NCBI RefSeq assembly: GCF_003129905.1 | Contig: NZ_QFFM01000014.1 | Coordinates: 34,185 to 98,184 of the forward strand | DNA length: 64,000 nt | Source of the DNA: Bifidobacterium callitrichidarum | Lineage (GTDB): Bacteria; Actinomycetota; Actinomycetes; Actinomycetales; Bifidobacteriaceae | Direction of reading: 5' to 3' | Shown: positions 52,770 through 61,264 of the stretch, one piece after another | How positions within the stretch are numbered: position 1 is the stretch's first letter | How the letters are laid out: each line of letters starts with the position of its first letter | Made by a program: the position numbers and the translations under genes | Notes under the pieces: model-generated | Told to the model about the DNA's origin: nothing | The model's database searches: none | What the model saw: the letters and a program-made list of their open reading frames with translations, nothing else

Positions 52770-52806
52770 GGAAGGCCGCCGGGATGTGATTTCCCGGCGG
52801 CCTTCC
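52770..52806 (+). terminator. Hairpin after the pyrF-gmk gene
   Basis: GGAAGGCCGCCGGGA and TCCCGGCGGCCTTCC make a perfect 15-bp stem with a 7-base loop. The T-run is weak, but the hairpin lies 44 bp after the stop and probably ends the carAB-pyrF-gmk transcript. Confidence 0.75.
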
Positions 52807-52968
52807 GCTGTATATGGCCGTCATATACAGGCCAGGAAAGACTATTGCCATCGCCTGACTGGTTGTACAGGTCGCACTGCTGTGCCTAAATATTCGGTTG
52901 ATTGTTCCTACGGTAAAAACGGCCCGCGACCCTTCACAATCAAGGTTGACGCGCCTACCGTAAGAAGC

Positions 52969-53292
52969 ATGAGCATTCCAACCAAGTATCCAATGAAGCA
53001 GTACCTGGGTGGCATCGTTGAAGCTCTGAAGTCCGCTCCAGGCAATGGTGCCAACCCCAATGACGTGGAAACCATTCGTTTCTACGCCGAACTCGGCAAC
53101 GACGCGCCCGACTCGCAATGGCCGAACGTGCTGGTCGCCATCGCGCATGTGACCAAGGCCGTCTCCTATAATCCGCAAACCAAGCAGGCGTTCGCTGCCG
53201 CGAACGGATTCGAGTACGTCAAGGAGTCGCAGCACGCCATCATGACCGCGCTCACCGAGGACGCGGAGAAATTGGTTGCCAAACGCGGCTGA
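52969..53292 (+). CDS. Conserved small helical protein, unknown function
   Basis: A 107-residue protein (MSIPTKYPMKQYLGGIVEAL at the start) has a helical profile and strongly biased codons, which suggests real expression. The region NDAPDSQWPNVLVAIAHVTKAVSYNPQTKQAFAAANGFEYV is likely a conserved core. ATG at 52993 is an alternative start. TTGACG upstream may be a -35. No family is recognised. Confidence 0.55.
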   Translation: MSIPTKYPMKQYLGGIVEALKSAPGNGANPNDVETIRFYAELGNDAPDSQWPNVLVAIAHVTKAVSYNPQTKQAFAAANGFEYVKESQHAIMTALTEDAEKLVAKRG

Positions 53293-53414
53293 CGCTTCCG
53301 TTCCGCATTGCCGTCTGACATCACAGGCGGCATGAATGCATGTGCCGGGTCATCGTACCAATCCGATGACCCGGCACATTTTCGTATACCCGCTCGGTCG
53401 CCGAAATGCGGCTC

Positions 53415-53528
53415 TGTTGGACCAAGATCGGCATGAATTCTATCTCTTGGCTCCCCTTGTCAGGGGAGCTGGCGGCGAAGCCGACTGAGGGGTAGTTCCA
53501 TCGGATTCATGCCGATCTTGGTCCAACA
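53415..53528. mobile_element. MITE-like element, 114 bp
   Basis: The ends are a 24-bp perfect inverted repeat starting TGTTGGACCAAGATCGGC, at 53415-53438 and 53505-53528. The middle carries the CTCCCC...GGGGAGCTGG palindromic repeat. There is no coding capacity. It shares the end sequence CTCTGTTRRACCAAGAT (R is A or G) with the longer element at 39457. Confidence 0.7.
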
Positions 53529-53537
53529 AGGCCAAAC

Positions 53538-54257
53538 CTATCGGATCACCAACTGCTGGTGCAGGATCGGCGTGCTGGACTTGGCCGCCACCGGACGCCA
53601 GTCGATCCGGTCCGATTCATGATGCTCGGCGATGTACCGCCGCATCCATTCGAAGCACTCCTGCGTCTGGATGGCATCGCTCAACGCCCGGTGCTCCTCG
53701 TTGTCCGCGATGCCGAACCGCACGATAAGGTCCGCCAGGCGGTGATGCCGCTGCTCGGGGAAGAGCGTACGACTGATCTGCATGGTGTCGTAGTCCGTGC
53801 AGGCGAAGCCCGTGCCGGCGATGTGCCGGGTATTGTAATCCAGGAAGCGCAGGTCGAAGCTCACGTTATGGCCGATAATCGGCTCGGGGATGGGCTGCGC
53901 GCCGGGCTTGCCAAGCCAGGAGATGAATCGGGGAAGCACCTCGTCAATGGGCTCGAGGTCCGCGACCATCGCGTCGCTGATGCCGGTCAGTGCGGTGATC
54001 TGACGAGGAATCGGACGGAGGGGATTGATGAGCTGCTGGAACTGGTCCACGATTCGCCCCTCCCGCACGCGGACGGCACCGATTTCGGTGATCGCGCAGC
54101 TGTTCGGATAGAATCCGGTGGTTTCCAGATCGAGAGCCACGTAATCGGCCGGGAATCCCGTGGCATCCACTGCGGGCATCTCTCCGGCGTTTCGTGCGGA
54201 ATCGGAAGGCTGGCCGAAAACGGTGATGCCGGCAGTGGTCACAATTGCTCCTCGCAT
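53538..54257 (-). CDS. DEDDh 3'-5' exonuclease (DnaQ-like)
   Basis: A 239-residue exonuclease related to the epsilon subunit. ExoI is ALDLETTGFYP (Asp and Glu), ExoII is GHNVSFDLRFL, ExoIII is HRALSDA with the catalytic His. An N-terminal extension of 35 residues precedes the fold. It may proofread or degrade DNA or RNA ends. The start at 54257 is tentative. It is divergent from the GTPase gene. Confidence 0.85.
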   Translation of the reverse strand: MRGAIVTTAGITVFGQPSDSARNAGEMPAVDATGFPADYVALDLETTGFYPNSCAITEIGAVRVREGRIVDQFQQLINPLRPIPRQITALTGISDAMVADLEPIDEVLPRFISWLGKPGAQPIPEPIIGHNVSFDLRFLDYNTRHIAGTGFACTDYDTMQISRTLFPEQRHHRLADLIVRFGIADNEEHRALSDAIQTQECFEWMRRYIAEHHESDRIDWRPVAAKSSTPILHQQLVIR

Positions 54258-54316
54258 TGGCTCGATGGTCTTGATATTCGGTGATTCATTCTACCGGCAT
54301 CCCCGTCTTTATTCTC

Positions 54317-54364
54317 GGCTTCCCCTCGCTGAGGGGAGCCGGCAGCGTAGCTGGCCGAAGGGAG
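54317..54364. repeat. Dispersed palindromic repeat, copy upstream of GTPase gene
   Basis: CGGCTTCCCCTCGCTGAGGGGAGCC-type palindrome followed by GGCAGCGTAGCTGGCCGAAGGGAG, of the same family as the repeat at 319. Intergenic; no gene. Confidence 0.55.
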
Positions 54365-54489
54365 TGCGGAGAACGCTCTGGAATGCGGCAAACCCGCCGG
54401 CCGGTAAAATTATTCCCTTACGGATAGTTACGGATATATTGGTTATTCAGCATGGAAACGGCGGAAGATCGGCGGGGGAGGAGTTTGTG

Positions 54490-56697
54490 ATGAAACGGAT
54501 TGTGGCTGGCATCGTGGCGCATGTGGACGCAGGCAAGACCACGCTGTCCGAGGCGCTGCTGTACCGGACCGGTGAAATCCGTAAGTTCGGCCGCGTGGAC
54601 CACGGCGATGCCTTTCTCGACACGAACGCATTGGAGAAGGCCCGAGGCATCACCATCTTTGCCCATCAGGCGTTGGTGGAGCATGGTTCACTGCAACTGA
54701 CCCTGCTCGATACGCCGGGCCACGTGGACTTCGCCGCCGAAACCGAACGGGTCCTGCGCGTGTTGGATTACGCGATTCTGGTGGTCTCCGGCACCGACGG
54801 GGTGCAGGGGCATACGGAAACGTTGTGGCGACTGCTGACACGATATGGCGTGCCGACGTTCATCTTCGTCAACAAATGCGATGCCGCCGGATTCGATCGC
54901 GAAGCGGTGCTGGCTCAGCTGCGTGCCCGACTGAGCGACGCGGTGTTCCCGTTGCCGGCCGTCGAAGAGTCCGCCGGCGACGATGTGGAGGTACCGCTGG
55001 GGGAGAGCGCCGAGGACATCGCCACGCTGGATGAGCAGGCGATGAACGAATATCTGGAATCCGAGACGCTGACCGTGGGACGCATCAGGTCCATGATCGC
55101 GGCCCGCCGCCTGTTCCCTGTGTACTTCGGCTCGGCGTTGAAGCTGGAAGGCGTTGAGGAGTTTCTGGACGGTTTGGAAACATTCTGCACGGAACCGCAA
55201 TGGTCCGAGCCGTTCGGCGCGCGCGTGTTCAAGATCGCGCACGACCAGCAGCACAACCGCATGACCTGGCTGCGCGTGACCGGAGGCACACTGAAGGCCA
55301 AGGAGATGGTGGATGTCAACGGGGAACCGGAGAAGATCGACCAGGTGCGCGTGTACAACGGCGCCAAATTCGAGACGGTGACCGAAGTGCCGGCGGGTGC
55401 GGTGTGTGCGGTGACCGGTTTGACCCGCACGTTCCCCGGGGAGGGACTAGGCGCGGAACCGGATGCCGAGTCGCCGTCGTTGCAGCCGGTGTTGACCTAC
55501 ACGGTGCTGCCGGCTGATGCGGCGGAAGAGGATGCGACTGATAGGCGGAAGCCCGATGATTCCGGTACCACGGTCAAGGGGAACGGAGTCTCCGATGCGT
55601 CTCGGGACAGGGCCTCCGATTCCCGAGACGACCAGGACGACGAGAGTGGCGAAATTACTGCCGAGGAATCGTCTCCCGAGTCTCCGCGCCCCCGATTCGA
55701 TGACCTGACCTTGCATAAGGTCATGCGCGCGTTGCGTGAACTGGAGGATGAGGATCCGCTGCTCCATGTGGTGTGGGTGGAACGACTGGCCGAAGTCCAT
55801 ATACAGCTGATGGGTGCGGTGCAGTTGGAGATCATCCAGCAAACGCTACACGACCGGTTCGGGCTGGATGTGGCGTTCGGTCCGGGCTCGATTCTCTATC
55901 GCGAAACCATCACCGCGCCCATTGAAGGCGTGGGACATTTTGAGCCGTTGCGTCATTACGCGGAGGCACATATCCTGCTGGAACCGGGGGAGCCGGGCAG
56001 TGGCATCCGAGTCAAGTCGGCACTGTCGGAAAACGAGTTGGACCGCAACTGGCAGCGGCTCATCCTCACCCATCTGACCGAACGTGAGCATCTTGGCGTG
56101 CTGACCGGTTCGCCGCTCGCAGACATCTTGATGACGTTGGTGGCCGGCAAGGCACATCTCAAGCACACCGAGGGCGGTGATTTCCGCCAAGCCACCTACC
56201 GGGCGATTCGGCAAGGATTGATGGAGCTGCGTGCCGGAGTCAGCGGCCATCCGGCAGCGCCGGTGGAGGAGAGGCCGGACACCTCCGGCGCGGGTAACTG
56301 CCGTCTGTTGGAACCGTGGTACCGGTTCCGTCTCGAAGTGCCAGCGGACATGATCGGCCGCGCCATGAGCGACATACAACGGATGAGCGGCACCTTCGAC
56401 TCACCGGTCATGGACGGCGACTACGTGGTGATTGAAGGGTCAGCGCCGGTCTCCGAAATGCGAGACTACGCCATGGACGTGAACCAGTACACGCATGGCC
56501 ATGGTCGATTCTCCGCCACCTTCGGCGGCTACCGCCCCTGCCATAACGAGGACGAAATCATCCGCGAAGCCCATTACGACCCCGAATCCGACCTGGACAA
56601 CACCCCCGACTCGGTCTTCTGCGCCCACGGCGCCGGCTACCCCGTCAAATGGTACAAGGTCCCGGAATTCAAGCACCTCGACTACGCCACGGCATAG
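54490..56697 (+). CDS. TetM/EF-G-like ribosome-associated GTPase
   Basis: A 735-residue translational GTPase of the tetracycline-resistance-protein group. G1 is AHVDAGKTT, G3 DTPGHVDF, G4 NKCD, and the C-terminal EF-G domains follow with the GYRPCH...GHGRFSATFGGYRP element typical of Tet(M/O/W). An unusual acidic, Asp/Ser-rich insert of 60-70 residues separates domains II and III (55500-55700). Amino-acid distance from TetW as I know it suggests a chromosomal paralogue rather than an acquired resistance gene. Confidence 0.8.
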   Translation: MKRIVAGIVAHVDAGKTTLSEALLYRTGEIRKFGRVDHGDAFLDTNALEKARGITIFAHQALVEHGSLQLTLLDTPGHVDFAAETERVLRVLDYAILVVSGTDGVQGHTETLWRLLTRYGVPTFIFVNKCDAAGFDREAVLAQLRARLSDAVFPLPAVEESAGDDVEVPLGESAEDIATLDEQAMNEYLESETLTVGRIRSMIAARRLFPVYFGSALKLEGVEEFLDGLETFCTEPQWSEPFGARVFKIAHDQQHNRMTWLRVTGGTLKAKEMVDVNGEPEKIDQVRVYNGAKFETVTEVPAGAVCAVTGLTRTFPGEGLGAEPDAESPSLQPVLTYTVLPADAAEEDATDRRKPDDSGTTVKGNGVSDASRDRASDSRDDQDDESGEITAEESSPESPRPRFDDLTLHKVMRALRELEDEDPLLHVVWVERLAEVHIQLMGAVQLEIIQQTLHDRFGLDVAFGPGSILYRETITAPIEGVGHFEPLRHYAEAHILLEPGEPGSGIRVKSALSENELDRNWQRLILTHLTEREHLGVLTGSPLADILMTLVAGKAHLKHTEGGDFRQATYRAIRQGLMELRAGVSGHPAAPVEERPDTSGAGNCRLLEPWYRFRLEVPADMIGRAMSDIQRMSGTFDSPVMDGDYVVIEGSAPVSEMRDYAMDVNQYTHGHGRFSATFGGYRPCHNEDEIIREAHYDPESDLDNTPDSVFCAHGAGYPVKWYKVPEFKHLDYATA

Positions 56698-56704
56698 TCC
56701 GCAA

Positions 56705-57355
56705 TCACCAAATCTGTGGGCGGACGAAGCCGTTGGCCTCCAGGAAACGCTGGATATCGCGCATTTCCGGCATGTTGATGGAATGCGCCATACCGGGGTA
56801 GATCTCCTCGGTCAGCGTGCCATGCCCGCGCCAGAATTCGCCCATGGCAGCCACATCGGACTTCGGAAAGATGTCATCCACGGCACCATGACCGTAGAAC
56901 ACCGGCGGTTTGATCGACGCCAGTTCCGCATCGCCGGCAACCGGCCCGGGAGCCAGCCAGCCCGAGCAGGACACGGCGGCCGCATAGCGCTTCGGATTCA
57001 CGCGCAGCAGATGGCAAGCCAGCAGACCGCCCTGTGAGAAACCCATGGTCACCACCGGACGATCCGCGGGGATATTCGTCGCCACCCAATCATCGATGGC
57101 CTGTGCCGCTTCAAGGGCCTGCCTGTCCAGCGATTCGCCCTCCGGTACGCCTTCGTGCGCCCAGTCGCCGAACCATGTGTATCCCATGCCGTAGGCGATA
57201 GGCGCCTGCAAGCTGGCATAGTCGGCTGAACCTGCGCCGCAGTAATTCAACAGATCGGGCAGATCGTACTCGTTGGAGCCCCAGCCGTGCAGCAGCACGA
57301 ACACCGGAGCGGTTTGCGGACCCTTCAGCCGGGTCAAAGCCTTGGAAATCTTCAT
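56705..57355 (-). CDS. Carboxylesterase/phospholipase (alpha/beta hydrolase)
   Basis: A 216-residue esterase of the YpfH/phospholipase-carboxylesterase group. The oxyanion segment is VFVLLHGWGSNEYDL, the nucleophile Ser is in MGFSQGGLLACHL, Asp is in GHGAVDDIFP, and His in GMAHSINM. The ATG at 57355 follows GGAGGC. It lies tail-to-tail with the GTPase gene and is divergent from the ABC operon. The substrate is unknown. Confidence 0.85.
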   Translation of the reverse strand: MKISKALTRLKGPQTAPVFVLLHGWGSNEYDLPDLLNYCGAGSADYASLQAPIAYGMGYTWFGDWAHEGVPEGESLDRQALEAAQAIDDWVATNIPADRPVVTMGFSQGGLLACHLLRVNPKRYAAAVSCSGWLAPGPVAGDAELASIKPPVFYGHGAVDDIFPKSDVAAMGEFWRGHGTLTEEIYPGMAHSINMPEMRDIQRFLEANGFVRPQIW

Positions 57356-57822
57356 GCCTCCACAGTGTAGTCCGCCTATGTTCGCCGCCGGTTGGCCCAT
57401 GCCTGACCCTCGCCCATTACGCACGTTTGTTGTATATGTGTATTGCTGCCACACGTTCGCCTCGGTCCGGGGAGCGGGGTGCAGACGGTTCCGCTGGTAG
57501 CGCATTCCGTACAGCACCACGTAAAACCAATCCGGCCTGGAAACCTTGAAACACCGCCGCAAATAAGGTCCTATAACCAACCTCTATAGCCAGACGGCAC
57601 CGTTGCACGCTGTGATACTCTACGATAACCAACGGGGGCTTGGACGGATTGTTCGGCCCCCGAATCGTATACGTCGGTATCCATCCGAATTTTTGGGACC
57701 CCGCCCGGCGGCGTCGCGAACGGAGCATCGCAAACGCATACGAACGCAACCGAGAGACATCAGAAGACATAAAGACGTAAAGACGAAAGACATGAGAGAG
57801 CTGAAGGGAAAGGAGTGCGTCC
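57356..57822. promoter_or_regulatory. 467-bp upstream region of the amino-acid ABC operon
   Basis: No gene is seen. The last 60 bp contain short direct repeats (AAAGAC three times near 57770-57795), then AAGGGAAAGGAG before the first ATG. The stretch 57600-57700 is a likely promoter zone. I find no SAM riboswitch or T-box pattern that I can defend. Confidence 0.4.
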
Positions 57823-58482
57823 ATGGCGTTTGACTGGTCGTTCGTGCAACGCTACGCACCCTTCTTCGTCAACGGCACCTTGATGACCGTATTCATCTCC
57901 GTGTTCGGCATCCTGCTCGCCATCGCGGTGGGACTGGTATGCGCCGGAGTGGAGATCGCGCGTGTCCCGGTGGCCCGGCAGATCGTGCGGGCGTACATCG
58001 AGCTGAGCCGCAACACCCCGCTGCTGGTGCAGCTGTACTTCCTGTACTTCGGCCTGCCCAAACTGGGCGTGGTCTGGTCCGCCGAAACCTGCGCCATCGT
58101 AGGCCTCGGCTTCCTGGGCGGTTCCTACATGGCCGAGGCCATGCGCGGCGGCCTCGAATCGGTGCCCAAGGTGCAGCGTGAGACCGCCTACGTGCTGGGC
58201 CTGACCCCGGTGCAGTCCATCACGCGCGTGGTGTTGCCGCAGGCCATCTCCACCGCGGTTCCCGGTCTCGTGGCCAACGTGATCTTCCTGTTCAAGGAGT
58301 CGAGCGTGGTCTCCGCCATCGCCCTCGCGGACGTGATGTACATGGCCAAGGACCTCATCGGCATGTACTACAGCACCTACGAATCCCTGTTCATGCTGGT
58401 GGTGGCCTATTTGGTGATTCTGCTGCCGATTTCCATCCTCGGCACCTGGCTGGAGAGGAGGTTCGACTATGCACGGCGCTGA
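57823..58482 (+). CDS. Amino-acid ABC transporter permease 1
   Basis: A 219-residue permease of the polar amino-acid (HisMQ/GlnP) group with five membrane spans. The pattern IELSRNTPLLVQLYFLYFGLPKLG is the family signature and AAETAYVLGLTPVQSITRVVLPQA-type residues form the EAA loop that docks with the ATPase. AAAGGAG precedes the ATG. It overlaps the second permease by 14 bp, and together they form the membrane channel. Confidence 0.9.
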   Translation: MAFDWSFVQRYAPFFVNGTLMTVFISVFGILLAIAVGLVCAGVEIARVPVARQIVRAYIELSRNTPLLVQLYFLYFGLPKLGVVWSAETCAIVGLGFLGGSYMAEAMRGGLESVPKVQRETAYVLGLTPVQSITRVVLPQAISTAVPGLVANVIFLFKESSVVSAIALADVMYMAKDLIGMYYSTYESLFMLVVAYLVILLPISILGTWLERRFDYARR

Positions 58483-59143
58483 GATTCTCCTCCAGCCCGG
58501 CGTCTTCCCCCGCCTGCTGCAGGGACTGTGGGTCACGGTGTGGATCGCCGGCGTGTCCGTGGGCGTGTCCATTCCGGTGGGCCTGTTGGTCGGCTGGCTG
58601 ATGACACTCAGGAACCCCGTGGTGCGCGCGATCATGCGCGTCTACCTCGACTTCATCCGCATCATGCCGCAGCTGGCGCTCCTGTTCCTGGCCTACTACG
58701 GTTTCGCCCGCTGGTTCGACTGGAACCTCGATGCCACCGGCGCCTGTGTGCTCGTGTTCATCCTCTGGGGCGGCGCGGAGCTCGGCGATCTGGTGCGCGG
58801 CGCATTGCAGTCGATTCCCAAGGTGCAGTACGAGTCCAGCTATGTGCTGGGCCTGAGCCCCTGGCAGACGTTCTCCCGCGTGATTCTGCCGCAGGCCATC
58901 CGCCGACTTCTGCCCGCCAGCGTGAACTTGGCCACACGTATCGTCAAGACCACATCCTTGGCCGTGCTGCTCGACGTGGTCGAGGTCATCAAGGTGGGCC
59001 AGCAGATCATCGATGCGAACCGGTTCCAGTATCCGACCGGAACCCTGTGGATCTACGGAGCCATTTTCTTCATGTACTTCATCGTGTGCTGGCCGCTGTC
59101 CATTGTGGCCCGCCGTCTGGAAAAGAGGTGGTCGCATGACTGA
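58469..59143 (+). CDS. Amino-acid ABC transporter permease 2
   Basis: A 224-residue paralogue of the first permease. YLDFIRIMPQLALLFLAYYGFARW is its signature segment and SSYVLGLSPWQTFSRVILPQAIRRLLP its EAA loop. The two permeases likely pair as a heterodimer. It overlaps the ATPase gene start by 8 bp. Confidence 0.9.
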   Translation: MHGAEILLQPGVFPRLLQGLWVTVWIAGVSVGVSIPVGLLVGWLMTLRNPVVRAIMRVYLDFIRIMPQLALLFLAYYGFARWFDWNLDATGACVLVFILWGGAELGDLVRGALQSIPKVQYESSYVLGLSPWQTFSRVILPQAIRRLLPASVNLATRIVKTTSLAVLLDVVEVIKVGQQIIDANRFQYPTGTLWIYGAIFFMYFIVCWPLSIVARRLEKRWSHD

Positions 59144-60023
59144 GCGAACCGAACGAACCGAGCGAACCGTGCAGGCGGAGCGGAAGCCGCAGGTCCAATC
59201 CACCGAGGCGATCGCCGCGTTCGAAACAGCCGGTCCCTCCGCCGTCTCCGACTGCAAGGGCTTCGAGGTCAAGCACCTGGTCAAGCGGTACGCCAATGCG
59301 GACAAGCCCGTGCTCAACGACATCTCCTTCAAGGTGGAGCACGGCACGGTACTCGTGGTGCTCGGTCCCTCGGGCTCCGGCAAGTCCACGCTGCTGCGCA
59401 CCATCGCCGGCCTCGAGCCGATCCAGGGCGGCACCATTTCCATCAACGAGAAGGTCATCGACGAAGGCCGACCCGGCACCGAGAAGGCCGGCCGTTCCAA
59501 CCGCTCCAGCGAGCTGCGTACGCGCATCGGCATGGTGTTCCAGAGCTATGACCTGTTCCCGAACAAGACCGTGCTCGGCAACATCACCATGGCCCCGCTG
59601 CTCGTGCAAAAGCGCGGCAAGGCCGAAGTGGAGGCCGAGGCGTTGAAGCTCCTGGAGCGCGTGGGCCTCGCCGACCGCAAGGATGCCTGGCCGCATGAGC
59701 TCTCCGGCGGCCAGCGCCAGCGCGTGGCCATCTGCCGTGCGCTCATCCTCCACCCGGAGGTGCTGTTGCTGGACGAGATCACCGCGGCCCTCGACCCCGA
59801 AATGGTGCGCGAGGTGCTCGACGTTGTCCTGGAACTGGCCAAGGCCGGCCAGACCATGCTCATCGTGACCCACGAGATGCAGTTCGCCCGCGCCATCGCC
59901 GACCATGTGATCCTGCTGGACGGCGGCCACATCGTGGAGGAATCGCACGACGCGCACGCCTTCTTCGCCCACCCCGAAACCGAACGCGCCCGTCAGTTCC
60001 TGCGCACGTTCGAATTCGAGTGA
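59136..60023 (+). CDS. Amino-acid ABC transporter ATP-binding protein
   Basis: A 295-residue ATPase. Walker A is LGPSGSGKST, signature LSGGQRQR, Walker B VLLLDEITAALD, His switch VTHEM. An N-terminal extension of about 45 residues starts with a short Thr-Glu-Arg repeat coded by near-identical GAACCGA units and is absent in usual homologues. The ATG at 59136 lies inside the end of the second permease gene. It powers uptake of the substrate bound by the lipoprotein at 60133. Confidence 0.9.
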   Translation: MTERTERTERTVQAERKPQVQSTEAIAAFETAGPSAVSDCKGFEVKHLVKRYANADKPVLNDISFKVEHGTVLVVLGPSGSGKSTLLRTIAGLEPIQGGTISINEKVIDEGRPGTEKAGRSNRSSELRTRIGMVFQSYDLFPNKTVLGNITMAPLLVQKRGKAEVEAEALKLLERVGLADRKDAWPHELSGGQRQRVAICRALILHPEVLLLDEITAALDPEMVREVLDVVLELAKAGQTMLIVTHEMQFARAIADHVILLDGGHIVEESHDAHAFFAHPETERARQFLRTFEFE

Positions 60024-60132
60024 CGGAACGCGGACCCCGGTGATTCCCGAGTAATTCCCGGTGATTCCGGCATCCCCTACCGATAGACCTACCATCCCAA
60101 CAACCAACCACAAGAAGAGAAGGAAACAGCCA

Positions 60133-61038
60133 ATGACCATCAAGATTGGCAACGCACTGAAAACGATCGTCGCTACCGGCGCGGCCCTGATGATGGCCGT
60201 GTCCGTGGCCGCATGCGGCCCGTCCGCCGCCACCCCGAGCGACACCGCGTCCTCGGATTCCGGTGCCACCAGCTCCAGCGAGAACGCCAAGGCCCGTAGC
60301 CTGGACGACATCAAGAAGAGCGGCAAGATCAAGATCGCCGTCTTCTCCGACAAGGCCCCGTTCGGCTACGTGGATCAGGACGGCAAGTACCAGGGCTACG
60401 ACATCGTCTTCGCCGAGCGCCTGGCCAAGGACCTCGGCGTCGAAGTCGAATACACCTCCGTGGATCCGGCCGCCCGCGTGGACGTGCTCACCTCCAACAA
60501 GGTGGATCTGGTGCTCGCCAACTTCACCGTGACCGACGAACGTGCCGAGAAGGTCGACTTCGCCAAGCCGTACATGAAGGTGGCCCTCGGCGTGGTCTCC
60601 CCGGAGGACGCGCAGATCACCGACGTGAGCCAGCTGGACGGCAAGACCCTGATCATCGCCAAGGGCACCACCGCCGAAACCTGGTTCGAGAAGAACGCCC
60701 CGAACGTTAAGCTCCAGAAGTACGACCAGTACGCCGACGCCTACAACGCCCTGCTTGACGGCCGTGGCGACGCCTTCTCCACCGACAACACCGAGGTGCT
60801 TGCCTGGGCCAAGGCCAACAAGGGCTTCAAGGTCGGCATCACCCACCTGGGCGACGACGACACCATCGCCCCCGCCGTGCAGAAGGGCAACAAGGAGCTG
60901 CTCGACTTCGTGAACGAGGAGATCGTCAAACTCGGCGAGGAGAACTTCTTCCACAAGGATTACGAGCAGACCCTCGAGCCCGTCTACGGCGACGAGGTCA
61001 ACCCCGACGAGATCGTGGTGGAAGGCGGAAAGCTCTGA
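60133..61038 (+). CDS. Amino-acid-binding lipoprotein (ABC transporter)
   Basis: A 301-residue extracellular solute-binding protein. The signal peptide has a lipobox VAAC at residues 22-25, after which a Ser/Ala/Thr-rich linker leads to the family-3 binding domain (KIAVFSDKAPFGYVDQDGKYQGYDIVFAERLAKDLG). This fold binds polar amino acids or cystine. An SD AGGAAACAG precedes the ATG. The gene ends the transport operon, and sulfur-amino-acid genes follow, so cystine is a plausible ligand. Confidence 0.9.
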   Translation: MTIKIGNALKTIVATGAALMMAVSVAACGPSAATPSDTASSDSGATSSSENAKARSLDDIKKSGKIKIAVFSDKAPFGYVDQDGKYQGYDIVFAERLAKDLGVEVEYTSVDPAARVDVLTSNKVDLVLANFTVTDERAEKVDFAKPYMKVALGVVSPEDAQITDVSQLDGKTLIIAKGTTAETWFEKNAPNVKLQKYDQYADAYNALLDGRGDAFSTDNTEVLAWAKANKGFKVGITHLGDDDTIAPAVQKGNKELLDFVNEEIVKLGEENFFHKDYEQTLEPVYGDEVNPDEIVVEGGKL

Positions 61039-61156
61039 TGCCTGAGCGAGGTGATAGCCGCGCGAAGGTAACGCTGAGCCGGCCGCAGGCCGTCCGTAAT
61101 TGCAGAGAGCTCTGATCGAGCGGTGCATAGCCTCCCATAACCAACACATATAACGA

Positions 61157-61180
61157 CGCCGGCCCGCGGGCCGGCGTTTT
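61157..61180 (+). terminator. Intrinsic terminator after the ABC operon
   Basis: CGCCGGCCCGCGGGCCGGCG is a self-complementary stem (10 bp) followed by TTTT. It separates the transporter operon from the PLP-enzyme genes. Confidence 0.85.
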
Positions 61181-61264
61181 GCATTACTGTCGTAATCGTG
61201 CCCGGCGGGGAGAGCCCCCGCAATCAGATATGGCGCCAAGGAAACACCGTAAGGGAGGTGCGCA

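Noticed and set aside
54490..56697. Acquired tetracycline-resistance gene
   Set aside because: The gene has host-like composition, lies between housekeeping genes without mobile-element marks, and carries an insert not known in Tet(W) or Tet(M).
57356..57822. SAM riboswitch or T-box upstream of the ABC and sulfur-amino-acid genes
   Set aside because: I looked for the conserved kink-turn and T-box motifs before 57823 and before 61265 and found no convincing match.
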